A stretch of 64,000 nucleotides of DNA from contig NZ_CP022222.1 of NCBI RefSeq assembly GCF_009930815.1, positions 5,498,501-5,562,500 on the forward strand, written 5' to 3'. Positions 44,972-54,467 of this stretch are shown here, in pieces. This DNA is from Bradyrhizobium sp. CCBAU 051011. Its GTDB lineage: Bacteria > Pseudomonadota > Alphaproteobacteria > Rhizobiales > Xanthobacteraceae. Position numbers and translations under genes: made by a program. The notes under the pieces were generated by a model. The model was not told the origin of the DNA. It did not search any database and saw only the letters and a program-made list of their open reading frames with translations. How positions within the stretch are numbered: position 1 is the stretch's first letter; each line of letters begins with the position of its first letter.

Positions 44972-45318
44972 CGGCGATCATTGACGGGGGTCATGCGTTT
45001 TGGCTGCGCGGCACCTAAAATTTCGGCCGGGATGTAGAGACATCGCGGCTCACGTCCGTCTTCAACACAGGTCAAGATGAAGTTTGTAGGGCTGCGCTCT
45101 TTCGGATCGACGCGCGTGCCCTTTTGTATGATGCGACATTGAGCGATTTTTGGGTCAATGGCGAGTGGCTTGAGGCAGCCCTCGATATCATGTGTGAGCG
45201 CGAACACGTATGACCCTGAAGGTATCCTTTCGTCAACAGCAACAGGGGGTGATAGCGGCCAGCCAGCGAGGGCGAGGGCGGCAATTGAGATATTGGTCAT
45301 TATGATCATTGCTGGCAC
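44968..45318 (-). CDS. Small exported protein, unknown function
   Basis: A frame of 116 residues with a likely signal peptide (MIIMTNISIAALALAGWPLSPPVA), then a soluble part with four cysteines (EGCLKPLAIDPKIAQCRIIQKG, LTCVEDGREPRCLY) that could form disulfides. It lies convergent with the agarase-like gene, overlapping its last codons. I do not recognise the family. Confidence 0.5.
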   Translation of the reverse strand: MPAMIIMTNISIAALALAGWPLSPPVAVDERIPSGSYVFALTHDIEGCLKPLAIDPKIAQCRIIQKGTRVDPKERSPTNFILTCVEDGREPRCLYIPAEILGAAQPKRMTPVNDRR

Positions 45319-45380
45319 CTAGGTCTGCCAAGCACGCGAGCCGGCATCGAGCCATGAGCAAACAAAGTTAGCGCGCAAGC

Positions 45381-45485
45381 TCAGAACGCCGCCGAGATCA
45401 TGCACAGGACCACTGTAATGCTCAAAATGATGACAGCGATGCCGGCGCATTCGAGGTGGCGGAGCTTTTCCTTCTGACATGACAT
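45381..45485 (-). CDS. Very small membrane protein candidate
   Basis: A 34-residue frame (MSCQKEKLRHLECAGIAVIILSITVVLCMISAAF) with a short basic start and one hydrophobic helix. The composition is typical of small membrane proteins, but the ribosome site is weak. Confidence 0.3.
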   Translation of the reverse strand: MSCQKEKLRHLECAGIAVIILSITVVLCMISAAF

Positions 45486-46118
45486 AGCCCAAAGTACGCG
45501 CTCCATCGCGGCTGGAACGCATTGTGCTAGATCAAATAAATGACCCAATCCAGGCCCCGCACATAATGCGCCTCGCGCAAGGATCGCGGCAAATATTCGA
45601 AACCGTCTGGATCGATCAAGCCCGATCCTGGGGCCATCATCGTCGGCTCGCGCGCAGGGTAGATTCTGCTCGGAGCCCGAACGAGACATTTCGGCGACTT
45701 CCCGCTTTGGCTGATGAACCAGCGTGGGAAACTGCCTCCGAATTGTAGGGCCGCAGGCGATTAGGTCGTGTACTTGGATTAGCCGCGTTCGACGTCCGCT
45801 TGTTCCCCAATAGCGGTACAAAAGAGGACCTGCCGCTAGGTCGGTTCACGGCTCGCAAACAAGAGAATCGGCTTCTTGGAGCAGCCGCGAAATTCGGGCC
45901 CCACGGATGCTTGCTTCGCACCGCAACAGCCGCAAGCTTCCCTCGCCGTGCTTCCAATAAGTCGATGCGAGGGGGAAGCCATGCGATAGATCAATCACAT
46001 CGGATTGCGTCATGGCAATCATTACGTCCGCGCCTGAAGCGGCATCCGCATTCGAGATTGACACAGATCAACTCCATGCGAGGGCGCGGTCCTAAGCTTT
46101 CGTCAAAGGGAGAGGGCC
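45486..46118. other. 633-bp region without a recognised gene
   Basis: No frame here shows a family signature. The distal end carries the FixK box of the USP gene at 46058-46071. The rest may be decayed coding DNA. Confidence 0.5.
46058..46071 (+). promoter_or_regulatory. FixK/FNR-type box for the USP gene
   Basis: TTGACACAGATCAA fits TTGAY-N4-RTCAA; its centre is about 54 bp before the ATG. Confidence 0.82.
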
Positions 46119-46976
46119 ATGGCAATCAAGGACATTTTTCTGCCGCTTGCCAGTTATCCGACACCGACTACGGTGGCGGCGATTGAAAAGGGTGTCGCGA
46201 TAGCTGGTTACCTGGGAGCCGATATTTCGGCGACCGCCGTCGAACTGGAAGTCCCCGCGCCTGCGAGTCCGTTCACCAGGGCCTTTGTGCCAGGGGGCGG
46301 TGCTCCGGTTGAGGAGGCTCCCGAACATCAAAAGAGCCTGCTCAATTCCAGGCAGATGCTGGAAGCGTTCGAAGTCGCCGCGAAATCCTCAAAAGTTGGG
46401 CACACCCGAACCATCGCACCGTGTTCCGCGGAGGATATGGCGGCTCTGCTGGTGAGCCGATCGCGACTCAGTGACCTTTCGCTCATTGCCGTCAAGGACT
46501 ACGATGGTGGCCAGGAGAAGATGATCGAGAGTTTGTTGTTCGAATCGGGTCGGCCCTTACTGCTGTTTTCGGAAAAATCCGTCGACAAGCTGTCGAATTC
46601 ATTCGACCATGTTGCCATTGCCTGGGACCACAGCGCACAGGCTTCGCGGGCAGTAGGCGATGCACTTCCTCTGCTTCAAAGCGCCAAGGTTGTCCATATC
46701 CTGACAGCGGCCGAAAAAAGCACTCCATCTCTGCTGGAATCCGGCAACGCCTTGGTAGGCCACCTGGCCAAACATGGCGTTGAAGCCAGTTTCAAGATTC
46801 TGAAAATCGACGGGAGCTCGGTTGGAAAGGTCTTTGAAGCTTATGTCAAAGCCAATAGCATCGACCTTCTGGTAATGGGCGCCTATCGCCACTCGCGGCT
46901 AAGGGAATTCGTGATGGGTGGAGCGACATACACCGTTCTGGGCCACCCGCCGTGCTGGGTGCTAATGGCTCATTGA
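46119..46976 (+). CDS. Tandem universal stress protein
   Basis: A 285-residue protein with two UspA-like halves. The first (about 1-140) is diverged; the second (about 155-285) is clearer: FDHVAIAWDHSAQASRAVGDALPLLQSA ... IDLLVMGAYRHSRLREFVMGGATYTVL. The G-x2-G-x9-G ATP pattern is replaced by G-A-Y-R-H-S-R, common to this subfamily. GGGAGAGG precedes the ATG. It is the full-length equivalent of the broken gene at 20040 and is related to 56269 and 60264. Confidence 0.9.
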   Translation: MAIKDIFLPLASYPTPTTVAAIEKGVAIAGYLGADISATAVELEVPAPASPFTRAFVPGGGAPVEEAPEHQKSLLNSRQMLEAFEVAAKSSKVGHTRTIAPCSAEDMAALLVSRSRLSDLSLIAVKDYDGGQEKMIESLLFESGRPLLLFSEKSVDKLSNSFDHVAIAWDHSAQASRAVGDALPLLQSAKVVHILTAAEKSTPSLLESGNALVGHLAKHGVEASFKILKIDGSSVGKVFEAYVKANSIDLLVMGAYRHSRLREFVMGGATYTVLGHPPCWVLMAH

Positions 46977-47100
46977 TCCGATCGACCACCGTGACGGAAC
47001 CTTGATCGGCCTCAACAGCAAACTTGGCACCGTGACGCGATCTCGGACAGCAGTGACGTGGACGCAGACGCTCGACCTTGAGGGCGGTCGTTCTCGATTG

Positions 47101-47125
47101 TCTCCGGCAAAGAGGTTGCCGGAGA
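47101..47125. terminator. Bidirectional hairpin between convergent genes
   Basis: A perfect 10-bp stem (TCTCCGGCAA / TTGCCGGAGA) with a 5-base loop lies between the end of the USP gene and the end of the SLC13 remnant. No T-run is present. Confidence 0.5.
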
Positions 47126-47150
47126 CCGCTCGCAACAACGCAGATCGTGC

Positions 47151-48552
47151 TCAGATGTAGCCGCGCCACCGCCAGTAGGTGACGTCAAACAGCATCACCA
47201 AGGCCAGCGCAATCAGAGTCAGGACCAGGCCCGCGCGCACGAAGTCCTTTGCCTCAAAGGTCTCCGTGCCATAAGCCACCATATTCTGCGGCGCATTCAC
47301 CACCAGAATGAAGCCGAAACTGACCACGAACTGAAGTAGCATTGTCATTCCGACAATGTTGATGCCGGGCGTTGCCACGCTTTGGAGCACGGCGATGACG
47401 ATCGGAATCATTGCGGAAGCGAGCGCAGTCGCGCTGGCGAAGCCGAGATGGATTAGCGTGAGGAATAAGGTGAGTGCTCCGAGAATAAACAAGGCGGTCG
47501 CATTCTTAAGGCCGAATTGAACGACCGCGAGGTCCGAGAGCCAGGATGCACCTTTGGTCTGTAATAACGCCGTTCCAACGCTGATACCGATGCCGAACAG
47601 CACGATCGTGCCCCACGGGATCCGCGATTGGGCATCCTTCCAGGTCATGATGCCGATCCCCGGCAAGAACATCAGCGCCACGGCTGCAAGCGTGGTCGAT
47701 GACGTGTCGAAGTTGTGAAGGGTGCCTTCGGTCGTCCAGAGCAGAAGCAGGGTCAGCGATATAGCCAGCAGCTTCATTTCCGAGGCCTTCATCGGACCCA
47801 AATCGGCCAAAGACTTGTGGATCTGCTCGCGGCCGCCGGGAATCTCTTTCACCTCGGGAGGCATCATCGTGGTCATCACGAAGTAGAGTGCGGTCGTCGT
47901 CAGAATTCCAAATGGCGCCGCGGCGATAAACCACTCCAGCCAGGTGATGGAGTTGTGTAGAGTCTTCTCGATGAAGCCGATCGCGACCATGTTCTGCGCG
48001 GCGGCGGTCTTGATCCCGACGTTCCAGATGCTGGCGCCGTCGCGATCATCAGCATGCCGGCAAAAGCACCCTTCCTGTTGACGCCGAACGCAGCAATGAT
48101 GCCGAGCATGATGGGAACCAGGCAGGCGACGCGTGCGGTAGTGGAAGGCACCAGAAAGGCCATCACGAAGCCAACCAGAATTGCGCCCAGCACGACATGA
48201 TGAACCTTGCCGCCGACGCGTGAGAGAATCGTAAGCGCAATGCGTTTGTCGAGGCCAGTCGCGGTCATGGCGGCGGCGATGAACAGTGCCGACGCCACGA
48301 GCGCTAGTGCTGTATTTGCGAAGCGCTAAAGGCGAGGCCGAGCCCGGCGCTGGTGCCCAGCAGCACTTTGGGATTTGCCGGATTCGGCGAAAACCCGAGC
48401 AGGAATGCCATCAACCCGGCGATGACAATGGCGGAGACGGCATAGTCGAGCGCTTCGGTCATCCAAACGATGACGGCAAAGGCAAGCACGGCGAGCATCC
48501 GCTGGCCGGCGAGCGAAAGTCCCTCCGGCGTCGGCAGCCATATGACGGCGCT
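47151..48552 (-). pseudogene. SLC13/DASS anion transporter gene, 5'-truncated with two frameshifts
   Basis: Three overlapping segments are in order. The N-terminal helices are PTPEGLSLAGQRMLAVLAFAVIVWMTEALDYA, and the middle is ALFIAAAMTATGLDKRIALTILSRVG ... VPSTTARVACLVPIMLG. The C-terminal third is open as a 279-codon frame (MVAIGFIEKTLHNSITWLEWFIAAAPFG ... NAPQNMVAYGTETFEAKDF). Shifts lie near 48300 and 48020. The first 25 or so codons are replaced by a fragment of a CBS-BON tail. The family carries di- and tricarboxylates with sodium. The 3' part alone cannot transport. Confidence 0.85.
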
Positions 48553-48660
48553 GAAAATGTCGACGGAGCCAAGTTGGTCCACGACCACCTTTACCTGTTC
48601 GACGCGATGTCCGGGCTTTGGTTCCGGTCGTCGGAAGATGAGAGATGGGCAAGGGTTGGA
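48553..48660 (+). pseudogene. Fragment of a CBS-BON gene 3' end
   Basis: About 100 bp closely match the end of the CBS-BON gene at about 6729-6830 (KLVHDHLYLFDAMSGL ... SEDERW), in plus orientation. It directly joins the truncated start of the SLC13 remnant. Confidence 0.75.
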
Positions 48661-48726
48661 TAGCGCCGCCGCTCCGCCGATGCTCCGGCGATGTCTCAGA
48701 ACGCCCCAGCCGCGTCGATCGGCAGT

Positions 48727-48956
48727 CACGATGATGCTTTCTGACCGGGCTGTCGCGACGCAATCTTCCACATCCTTTCCAGGCGATCGAGAAATGGCCG
48801 CTGGCTAGCTAGAAACCTTTCCCGCGCTAGGGAAAGCGCGAACCAGGCGGCGCGGGCAATCTCAGGAAAGTACATGGTATGGCCGCTACGAGGGGGCCAT
48901 TCAATGGCTACTTCGTTGCTGCGGACGTTATTGATGTCAAGGTCACCTTCCTACGG
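48727..48956 (-). pseudogene. Second NUDIX hydrolase remnant
   Basis: The DNA matches 10960-11190 (the 3' half of the broken NUDIX gene by lon) in the same orientation, with many substitutions and small gaps. The 5' half with the NUDIX box is missing. Confidence 0.65.
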
Positions 48957-49023
48957 GCGCGCTGGCGCACTTGGTCATATCCTCCATTGGATTAAGCGTG
49001 ATCACATCGTTGCCTGCGCAGTT

Positions 49024-49037
49024 TTGATCGAGATCAA
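49024..49037 (+). promoter_or_regulatory. FixK/FNR-type box left at a nitroreductase remnant
   Basis: TTGATCGAGATCAA is an exact consensus. It stands about 67 bp before the fragmentary nitroreductase start, the same layout as 19008. Confidence 0.75.
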
Positions 49038-49097
49038 GGGCTAGGTCAGCATTTCGGGCTCGACTACAAACGTCGCTTGGCTTGCTTGGAAACGGAA

Positions 49098-49208
49098 ATG
49101 GACGTCAGAGAACAATCTACCGCCGGCGAGCCTCTGTGCGAGTTCACAACGGAGCCGTGGACAAAGCGGCCTTGCGCTGGCTCATCGACGTACTGCCAGT
49201 GCGCGCCG
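49098..49208 (+). pseudogene. Nitroreductase 5' fragment
   Basis: MDVREQSTAGEPLCEFTTEPW is a decayed form of the start of the nitroreductase at 18953 (MDVREAIYGRRAVREFTTEP). Only about 35 codons remain before the next promoter. Confidence 0.7.
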
Positions 49209-49209
49209 C

Positions 49210-49223
49210 TTGATTGGGATCAA
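49210..49223 (+). promoter_or_regulatory. FixK/FNR-type box for the CBS-BON gene
   Basis: TTGATTGGGATCAA is an exact consensus, with its centre about 66 bp before the ATG at 49283. Confidence 0.85.
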
Positions 49224-49282
49224 TTTAGAATCAAGCGCAACTCCCAGAATAGAGGTTGTTAGACCAACAAGGAGTTCTTGTC

Positions 49283-49969
49283 ATGCAAGCGCGCGATGTG
49301 ATGGTTTTCCCCGTCATTACCGTCGGGGAACATGCGACCGTTCGAGAAGTAGCGAACGTCTTGCTCAAGGAACGCATAAGTGCGGTTCCCGTGATCGACA
49401 CCGCAGACAAGGTGGTCGGCATTGTAACTGAAAGCGATTTGATGCATCGCGCGGAAGCCGGAACTGAGCGGGTCTATTCGTGGTGGCTACATTTCCTCAC
49501 AGATGACGCGACGCTCGCTGCAGATTATGTCAAATCGCACGCCGCGAAGGTTCAGGATGTCATGACCTCCGACGTTGTAACGGCGGCTCCGGAAACGCCG
49601 CTACATGAAATCGCGACCTTGCTCGAGGAACGCCGGATCAAGCACGTTCCTATTGTCAACAAGGATGGCAATCTTGTCGGCATCGTTAGCCGCGCGAACT
49701 TGATCCAGGCAGTCGCTAGCGCCCGGCCAAAGATCGAGATGACCCTTTCCGATTCGACGATTCGACAGAAGTTGCTCGGCGAACTGAAAAAACATTCCTG
49801 GGCGCACACCCATAATTTGAGTGTGACGGTGACCAACGGAATTGTCGACCTCTGGGGTTATGCTAAGTCCGGCGAGGAGCGGAAGGCAATCCGCGTGATT
49901 GCCGAGGCTATTCCGGGAGTCACGCTGGTCAATGACCACCTCGCCGTCAGTTCAACGTCCCTCTTTTGA
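49283..49969 (+). CDS. CBS-pair protein with C-terminal BON domain (MQARDVM subgroup)
   Basis: A 228-residue protein with the same domain order and length as 17360-18046 and only scattered differences (for example VFPVITV for VSPVITV). AAGGAG precedes the ATG. It is the intact part of an inverted duplicate whose other pieces, nitroreductase and FtsH tail, have decayed, which suggests selection to keep this gene. Confidence 0.9.
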   Translation: MQARDVMVFPVITVGEHATVREVANVLLKERISAVPVIDTADKVVGIVTESDLMHRAEAGTERVYSWWLHFLTDDATLAADYVKSHAAKVQDVMTSDVVTAAPETPLHEIATLLEERRIKHVPIVNKDGNLVGIVSRANLIQAVASARPKIEMTLSDSTIRQKLLGELKKHSWAHTHNLSVTVTNGIVDLWGYAKSGEERKAIRVIAEAIPGVTLVNDHLAVSSTSLF

Positions 49970-49984
49970 CCCTCGCCACCTGCT

Positions 49985-50103
49985 CCTCAAGCCGGCACCT
50001 GTCCATGCCGGTAGCGCCGGCGGAGTGCAACGAAGCGAATTGTTCCACTGTCAGGGATTCATGCGCGATCAGAAACTCAACCCGGGCCTCGAGATCCGCC
50101 CCG
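49985..50103 (-). pseudogene. FtsH 3'-end fragment
   Basis: Read leftward it gives [32 protein letters not shown], matching the C-terminus of the FtsH at 15498 ([33 protein letters not shown]). It keeps the convergent position to a CBS-BON gene seen at 17342/17360. Confidence 0.82.
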
Positions 50104-50270
50104 CCGCGCGCTTGGTGCTTCCGGTTGGTGGCGTCAAGGAGAAGGTCGTTGCCGCGACCGCAGCAGGTTTGACCTGCGTCATGGCTGCCGGCGCACAATC
50201 GGCGTGACTTCGACGAAATTCCGCAGGGAGCCCGAGCAGGCTGGAGTTCGTCTAGCTTGAGCTAGTGGAT
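50104..50270 (+). pseudogene. Lon protease 3'-end fragment
   Basis: It reads LVLPVGGVKEKVVAATAAGLTCVM, then after a shift HNRRDFDEIPQGAR and LEFV-stop, matching the last 70 or so residues of Lon (LVLPVGGIKEKVVAAAAAGLTRVM). It is joined back-to-back to the FtsH fragment. Confidence 0.8.
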
Positions 50271-50593
50271 GACGCGAGCTCTGGAAAGAACAGCCAGTAC
50301 CCTACCGCGCAAGGCTGTTGCCGAAACAGATGCCCCTTTTCAATGATGCCCAGCGCGCCAGCGAGTTTCCGGACACGCCTCGGCTCGATGAAGAGCCGAG
50401 GCGCCATCTCCAACTTCGTTGTTAGGGACCGATTCTCAGCTGATCCCTGACATTTTTACTCCCATCCCAGAGCCTTGATGCAACCCCTGCAGACGACCGG
50501 CGCGCGCGATTCCGAATTTGATGCTGGAAGAGCCGGCATTTCAGGATCAGGACGGCGTCGGACATGATCCTGACGTGATAGGCGAGGCAGTCG
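50271..50593. other. Intergenic region with hairpin, no gene seen
   Basis: It contains the hairpin at 50376-50403 and, at 50486-50505, a 20-bp stretch identical to 21922-21941 near the groEL 3' end. No coding signature was found. Confidence 0.45.
50376..50403. terminator. Strong GC-rich hairpin
   Basis: A perfect 11-bp stem (CGCCTCGGCTC / GAGCCGAGGCG) with a 6-base loop, about 190 bp past the end of the phosphoketolase gene. No T-run follows. Confidence 0.45.
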
Positions 50594-53014
50594 TCAGTCG
50601 CTGGCTGGGGCCGAGGTGTGCCCGGCCGGGCTGCTTGGCCAGACCCAGTTGCGAATTTGCGGCATGTCTTCGCCGTGTTCGCGGACGTAGTGCGAATGTT
50701 CGATCAATGCATCGCGAAACTGCTGCTTGATATGGGCAGCAGCGACGCCGAGGCCGGGAACGCGTTCGATAACCTCAATCGCCAGGTGAAACCGGTCAAG
50801 CTCGTTCAGCACGACCATGTCGAACGGCGTCGTCGTGGTACCCTCTTCATCAAAACCGCGGACGTGCATTCCGGCGTGGTTGGTCCGGTTATAGGTGAGG
50901 CGATGAATCAGATAGGGATAGCCGTGATAGGCAAAAATCACCGGCCGATCACGGGTGAAGATGCCGTCGAAATCGCGATCACTAAGGCCGTGGGGATGCT
51001 GTTCCGTCGGCTGCAGCGTCATCAGATCTACCACGTTGACGACGCGGATTTTCAACTCAGGCAAAGATCTTCGAAGCAGGTCTACTGCGGCCAAGGTTTC
51101 TAGCGTGGGAACGTCGCCTGCACAGGCCATCACGACATCCGGCTCGGCGCCTTCGGTTTCGCTACCAGCCCATCTCCAGATTCCGATGCCTGCGTCGCAA
51201 TGCGTCGCCGCCTGCTGCATGGTCAGCCATTGCGGCGAGGCCTGTTTGCCAGCCACAATCACGTTAATCCTGTCATAGGTCCGCAGACAATGGTCGGTAA
51301 CCCAGAGCAGGGTATTGGCGTCAGGTGGAAAGTAGATGCGTACGATGTCGGCCTTCTTGTTGGCGACGAGATCGACAAAACCCGGATCCTGGTGGCTGAA
51401 ACCGTTGTGGTCCTGCTGCCAGACGTGTGAGGTCAGTAGATAGTTGAGCGAGGCGATTGGGCGCCGCCAGGGCAGGCTGCGCGAAACCTTCAACCATTTG
51501 GCATGCTGGTTGAACATGGAATCCACGATGTGGATGAAGGCCTCGTAGCAGGAGAACAGGCCGTGCCGGCCGGTGAGCAGATATCCTTCGAGCCAACCCT
51601 GACAGAGGTGTTCGCTCAAGACCTCCATCACCCGACCATCCTGGGCGAGGTGAACATCGTAACGCTCGATGTTCTCCATCCAGACCCGCTCGGTCACCTC
51701 GAACACCGCATCGAGGCGGTTTGATGCGGTTTCATCCGGTCCCATGATTCGAAAGTTCCGGGCCTCGGCGTTCAGGCGGAAGACGTCGCGGAGGAAACGT
51801 CCCATCGTGCGCGTTGCCTCGGCCTTGACGCCGCCAGGCCGGGGCACATCAATGGCATAATCGCGACAGTTCGGCAGCGTCAGATCGCGTTTCAACAATC
51901 CGCCGTTGGCATGCGGATTGGCGCCCATTCGCTTCTCGCCGGTTGGCGCAAGTGCCTGTAATTCGGGAAGCAGGCGACCGGTGTCATCGAATAGAGTTTC
52001 GGGCTGATAGCTGCGCATCCAATGATCGAGGAGCTCCAGATGCTTGGGATTTCCGCGCGGATTGGCGATCGGGACCTGATGTGCCCGCCAGAATCCCTCA
52101 ACCTTTAGGCCATCGACTTCCTTGGGGCCGGTCCAGCCTTTGGGGCTGCGGAGCACGATCATCGGCCATTTCGGGCGGTCGCTGGTCTTGCGTCCGTCCC
52201 GCGCGGCTCTCTGGATCGCATGGATGCTTTCGATGGCCCGATCGAGTACCTGGACCATCTGTCGGTGCATTAGCTGAGGTTCTTCACCGTCGACAAACAG
52301 GGGTTCGTGGCCATACCCGGTGAAGAGCTGACGGATCTCTTCGTCGTCCATCCGGCCGAGCACGGTCGGGTTGGCGATCTTGTAGCCGTTAAGATGAAGA
52401 ATCGGCAGAACCGCGCCGTCATGGATGGGGTTCAGGAACTTGTTGGAGTGCCATGAGGCCGCGAGTGGTCCGGTTTCGGCCTCGCCGTCGCCTATCACGC
52501 AGGCAACGATCAGGTCAGGGTTATCGAAAGCCGCACCATAGGCGTGCACCAGCGCATAACCGAGTTCGCCACCCTCGTGAATCGATCCCGGCGTTTCCGG
52601 AGCGGCGTGACTGGGGATGCCCCCCGGGAACGAGAACTGTCGGAACAGACGTCGCAGACCATCGGTATCCCGACTGACGTCGGGATAGATTTCGCTATAG
52701 GAACCTTCCAGATAGGTGTTCGCGACCACGCCGGGGCCGCCATGACCGGGCCCGCAAACGTAAATGACGTTGAGATCCCTCGCCCGGATGGCGCGATTGA
52801 GGTGAGTGTAGATAAAATTTAGCCCGGGTGTCGTGCCCCAATGTCCCAGCAGGCGCGGCTTGATATGCTCGCGCCGCAGCGGTTCCTGCAGCAGCGGATT
52901 ATCGAGCAGATAGATCTGACCGACCGATAGATAGTTGGCTGCACGCCAGTAGCGATCCAGTAGGTCCAGGTCCGCCGCGGCCAGCAGCATATCGTTCGCT
53001 TGTGTCGTTCCCAT
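50594..53014 (-). CDS. xfp: Xylulose-5-phosphate / fructose-6-phosphate phosphoketolase
   Basis: An 806-residue thiamine-diphosphate enzyme. The N-terminal signatures are [20 protein letters not shown] and C-G-P-G-H-G-G, the cofactor motif is [11 protein letters not shown], and a long C-terminal domain includes [16 protein letters not shown]. It splits xylulose-5-P or fructose-6-P to acetyl phosphate plus a smaller sugar phosphate, a route to ATP or acetyl-CoA when respiration is limited. The start at 53014 has GGGAGGG upstream. No acetate kinase or phosphotransacetylase lies in the window. A 55-residue membrane protein gene precedes it on the same strand. Confidence 0.95.
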   Translation of the reverse strand: MGTTQANDMLLAAADLDLLDRYWRAANYLSVGQIYLLDNPLLQEPLRREHIKPRLLGHWGTTPGLNFIYTHLNRAIRARDLNVIYVCGPGHGGPGVVANTYLEGSYSEIYPDVSRDTDGLRRLFRQFSFPGGIPSHAAPETPGSIHEGGELGYALVHAYGAAFDNPDLIVACVIGDGEAETGPLAASWHSNKFLNPIHDGAVLPILHLNGYKIANPTVLGRMDDEEIRQLFTGYGHEPLFVDGEEPQLMHRQMVQVLDRAIESIHAIQRAARDGRKTSDRPKWPMIVLRSPKGWTGPKEVDGLKVEGFWRAHQVPIANPRGNPKHLELLDHWMRSYQPETLFDDTGRLLPELQALAPTGEKRMGANPHANGGLLKRDLTLPNCRDYAIDVPRPGGVKAEATRTMGRFLRDVFRLNAEARNFRIMGPDETASNRLDAVFEVTERVWMENIERYDVHLAQDGRVMEVLSEHLCQGWLEGYLLTGRHGLFSCYEAFIHIVDSMFNQHAKWLKVSRSLPWRRPIASLNYLLTSHVWQQDHNGFSHQDPGFVDLVANKKADIVRIYFPPDANTLLWVTDHCLRTYDRINVIVAGKQASPQWLTMQQAATHCDAGIGIWRWAGSETEGAEPDVVMACAGDVPTLETLAAVDLLRRSLPELKIRVVNVVDLMTLQPTEQHPHGLSDRDFDGIFTRDRPVIFAYHGYPYLIHRLTYNRTNHAGMHVRGFDEEGTTTTPFDMVVLNELDRFHLAIEVIERVPGLGVAAAHIKQQFRDALIEHSHYVREHGEDMPQIRNWVWPSSPAGHTSAPASD

Positions 53015-53120
53015 CTTTGTCCCTCCCGGACGGCCTTCACTCAACGGGCTCAAAGGGCGATCGATCCGTTTCCAAACACAGAACTGCATAGGAGTTAGAA
53101 ACGCGGTTGGCGTGCTTCAA

Positions 53121-53288
53121 CTAGAGCTGACGTCGTGCTTTCCATGCGATGGCGATGGCAGCAGCGCCAATGATCAACGTCATCATCAACAAGGTTTGCA
53201 TGATGCTAAAATTCAGTGCGTCGCGCGCGACGAACAGAGAGGTAATCGTTGCGGCAACGACCGAGAGGAGACGAAGCAGCCAAGCCAT
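53121..53288 (-). CDS. 55-residue two-helix membrane protein
   Basis: MAWLLRLLSVVAATITSLFVARDALNF is followed by a second hydrophobic segment (TLLMMTLIIGAAAIAIAW) and a basic end (KARRQL). It should span the inner membrane twice. A closely related start exists in the chimera at 30489-30734, and in both places a CBS-BON tail lies just upstream, so this is a genuine, conserved gene. Function unknown. Confidence 0.6.
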   Translation of the reverse strand: MAWLLRLLSVVAATITSLFVARDALNFSIMQTLLMMTLIIGAAAIAIAWKARRQL

Positions 53289-53316
53289 TTGCAAGTCTTT
53301 CCGTGTAGCGACGGTG

Positions 53317-53368
53317 TCAGCCTGCCGCCGTTAGTTCTTCAGGCGAGTGCATGTAAAGTCCTACCAGG
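53317..53368 (-). pseudogene. CBS-BON tail fragment
   Basis: YMHSPEELTAAG-stop matches the end of the CBS-BON protein at 30756 (YMESPEDMKATS). The rest of the gene is gone; the fragment abuts the stop of the receiver protein. Confidence 0.6.
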
Positions 53369-53806
53369 TCAGGGTTGGCCCGCGGCGCGTCGCACGTTGA
53401 TCGCGTTTCGAACGCATTCGACCAGATTATCCTCCAAGTTGGGCTTCAAGACCACCTGGCGAACCCCGACCGAGGTCGCTTTGGCCGAGATGTTTTCATC
53501 CGGATAGCCCGTGATCAGAACGACTGGCGTGGAGACGCCGAGCCTTCGCAGCCGGTGGGCTAGTTCCAAACCATCGATTTCCGCCATCTTGTAGTCGACG
53601 ACAAGGCAATCCGCGCGGTGCCGTGTTGAAGAGCCAAGCAACCCGGTCCCGCTGCGGAACGTGCGTACGTCGAACCCCTCGGCTTCCAACAAAAACCGCA
53701 GCGATTTACGGACGTCGTGGTCGTCATCGACGACGTAAATCATCGATTTCTGAGAGGGAGGGCCGACTCCGGCCTCACTGGTGGCGCTGTTTCGGGTGTC
53801 GGGCAT
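53369..53806 (-). CDS. Single-domain response regulator after fixJ
   Basis: A 145-residue receiver-only protein: acidic cluster V-D-D-D at about 26-29, phospho-acceptor Asp71 (VVDYKMAEIDG) and the conserved Lys (VVLKPN); no output domain. In Bradyrhizobium a receiver-only gene (rrp1) sits between fixJ and fixK2, and this gene has that place. The frame extends further upstream into fixJ; the start at MPDTRNSAT is the likely one. It may modulate FixL-FixJ phosphotransfer. Confidence 0.82.
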   Translation of the reverse strand: MPDTRNSATSEAGVGPPSQKSMIYVVDDDHDVRKSLRFLLEAEGFDVRTFRSGTGLLGSSTRHRADCLVVDYKMAEIDGLELAHRLRRLGVSTPVVLITGYPDENISAKATSVGVRQVVLKPNLEDNLVECVRNAINVRRAAGQP

Positions 53807-53849
53807 GCCGACAACATAGACGTTTTGCCAGTCCCCGAATTGACTTGGC

Positions 53850-54467
53850 TCAATCTTCGACGACACCGGCCCGGATAGCAATGCGCACCAGTTCGGAAAG
53901 GTTACCGGCCTGCATCTTGGTCATCACGTTGGCCCGATAGACCTCCACCGTGCGCGGGCTGATATCGTATTCCCGGGCGATGGCCTTGTTCGATTGCCCC
54001 GTAACCAACCCCTGCATCACCTGGCGTTCGCGCTGGGTAAGGCTGGCGACGCGGGCAACTATGTCGGCCGACAACGCCTCGCTTTTCGAACCGCTCTCGC
54101 GCTCCGCAAGGGCGGCTTCGATCATGCCGATCAACCGGTCATCCTCGAACGGTTTTTCGAGAAAATCGAGCGCTCCAAGCTTCATCGCTTCTACGGCGAG
54201 GGGCACATCGCCATGGCCGGTCATGATAATGACCGGAAGCTTTCGCGGGCCCGAACTCAACCGACGCAGCAGCTCCATGCCGTCGATGCCCGGCATGCGC
54301 ACGTCTGTGACCACGCAGCCGGCCTCCAGGTTCGCAAGCTCGTTCAGGAACATTTGCGCGGAATCGAACAGACGCACGTTGAAGCCGGCGGAGCCCAGCA
54401 GGAAATCCAGCGAGTCGCGCATCGCCGGATCGTCGTCGATGACATAGACTTTAGCGCTCTGCGGCAT
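53850..54467 (-). CDS. fixJ: Two-component response regulator FixJ
   Basis: A 205-residue regulator: receiver (about 1-120) with phospho-acceptor Asp55 ([12 protein letters not shown]), Thr and Lys of the active site (MTGHGD, LEKPFED), and a LuxR/FixJ helix-turn-helix (about 140-200, [43 protein letters not shown]). When phosphorylated by FixL at low oxygen it activates fixK promoters. It overlaps fixL by 17 bp. Confidence 0.95.
   Translation of the reverse strand: MPQSAKVYVIDDDPAMRDSLDFLLGSAGFNVRLFDSAQMFLNELANLEAGCVVTDVRMPGIDGMELLRRLSSGPRKLPVIIMTGHGDVPLAVEAMKLGALDFLEKPFEDDRLIGMIEAALAERESGSKSEALSADIVARVASLTQRERQVMQGLVTGQSNKAIAREYDISPRTVEVYRANVMTKMQAGNLSELVRIAIRAGVVED

Noticed and set aside
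47002..47015. TTGATCGGCCTCAA, another TTGA-N6-TCAA match
   Set aside because: It lies between the 3' ends of two convergent genes, 26 bp past the USP stop, with no gene start downstream in either direction.
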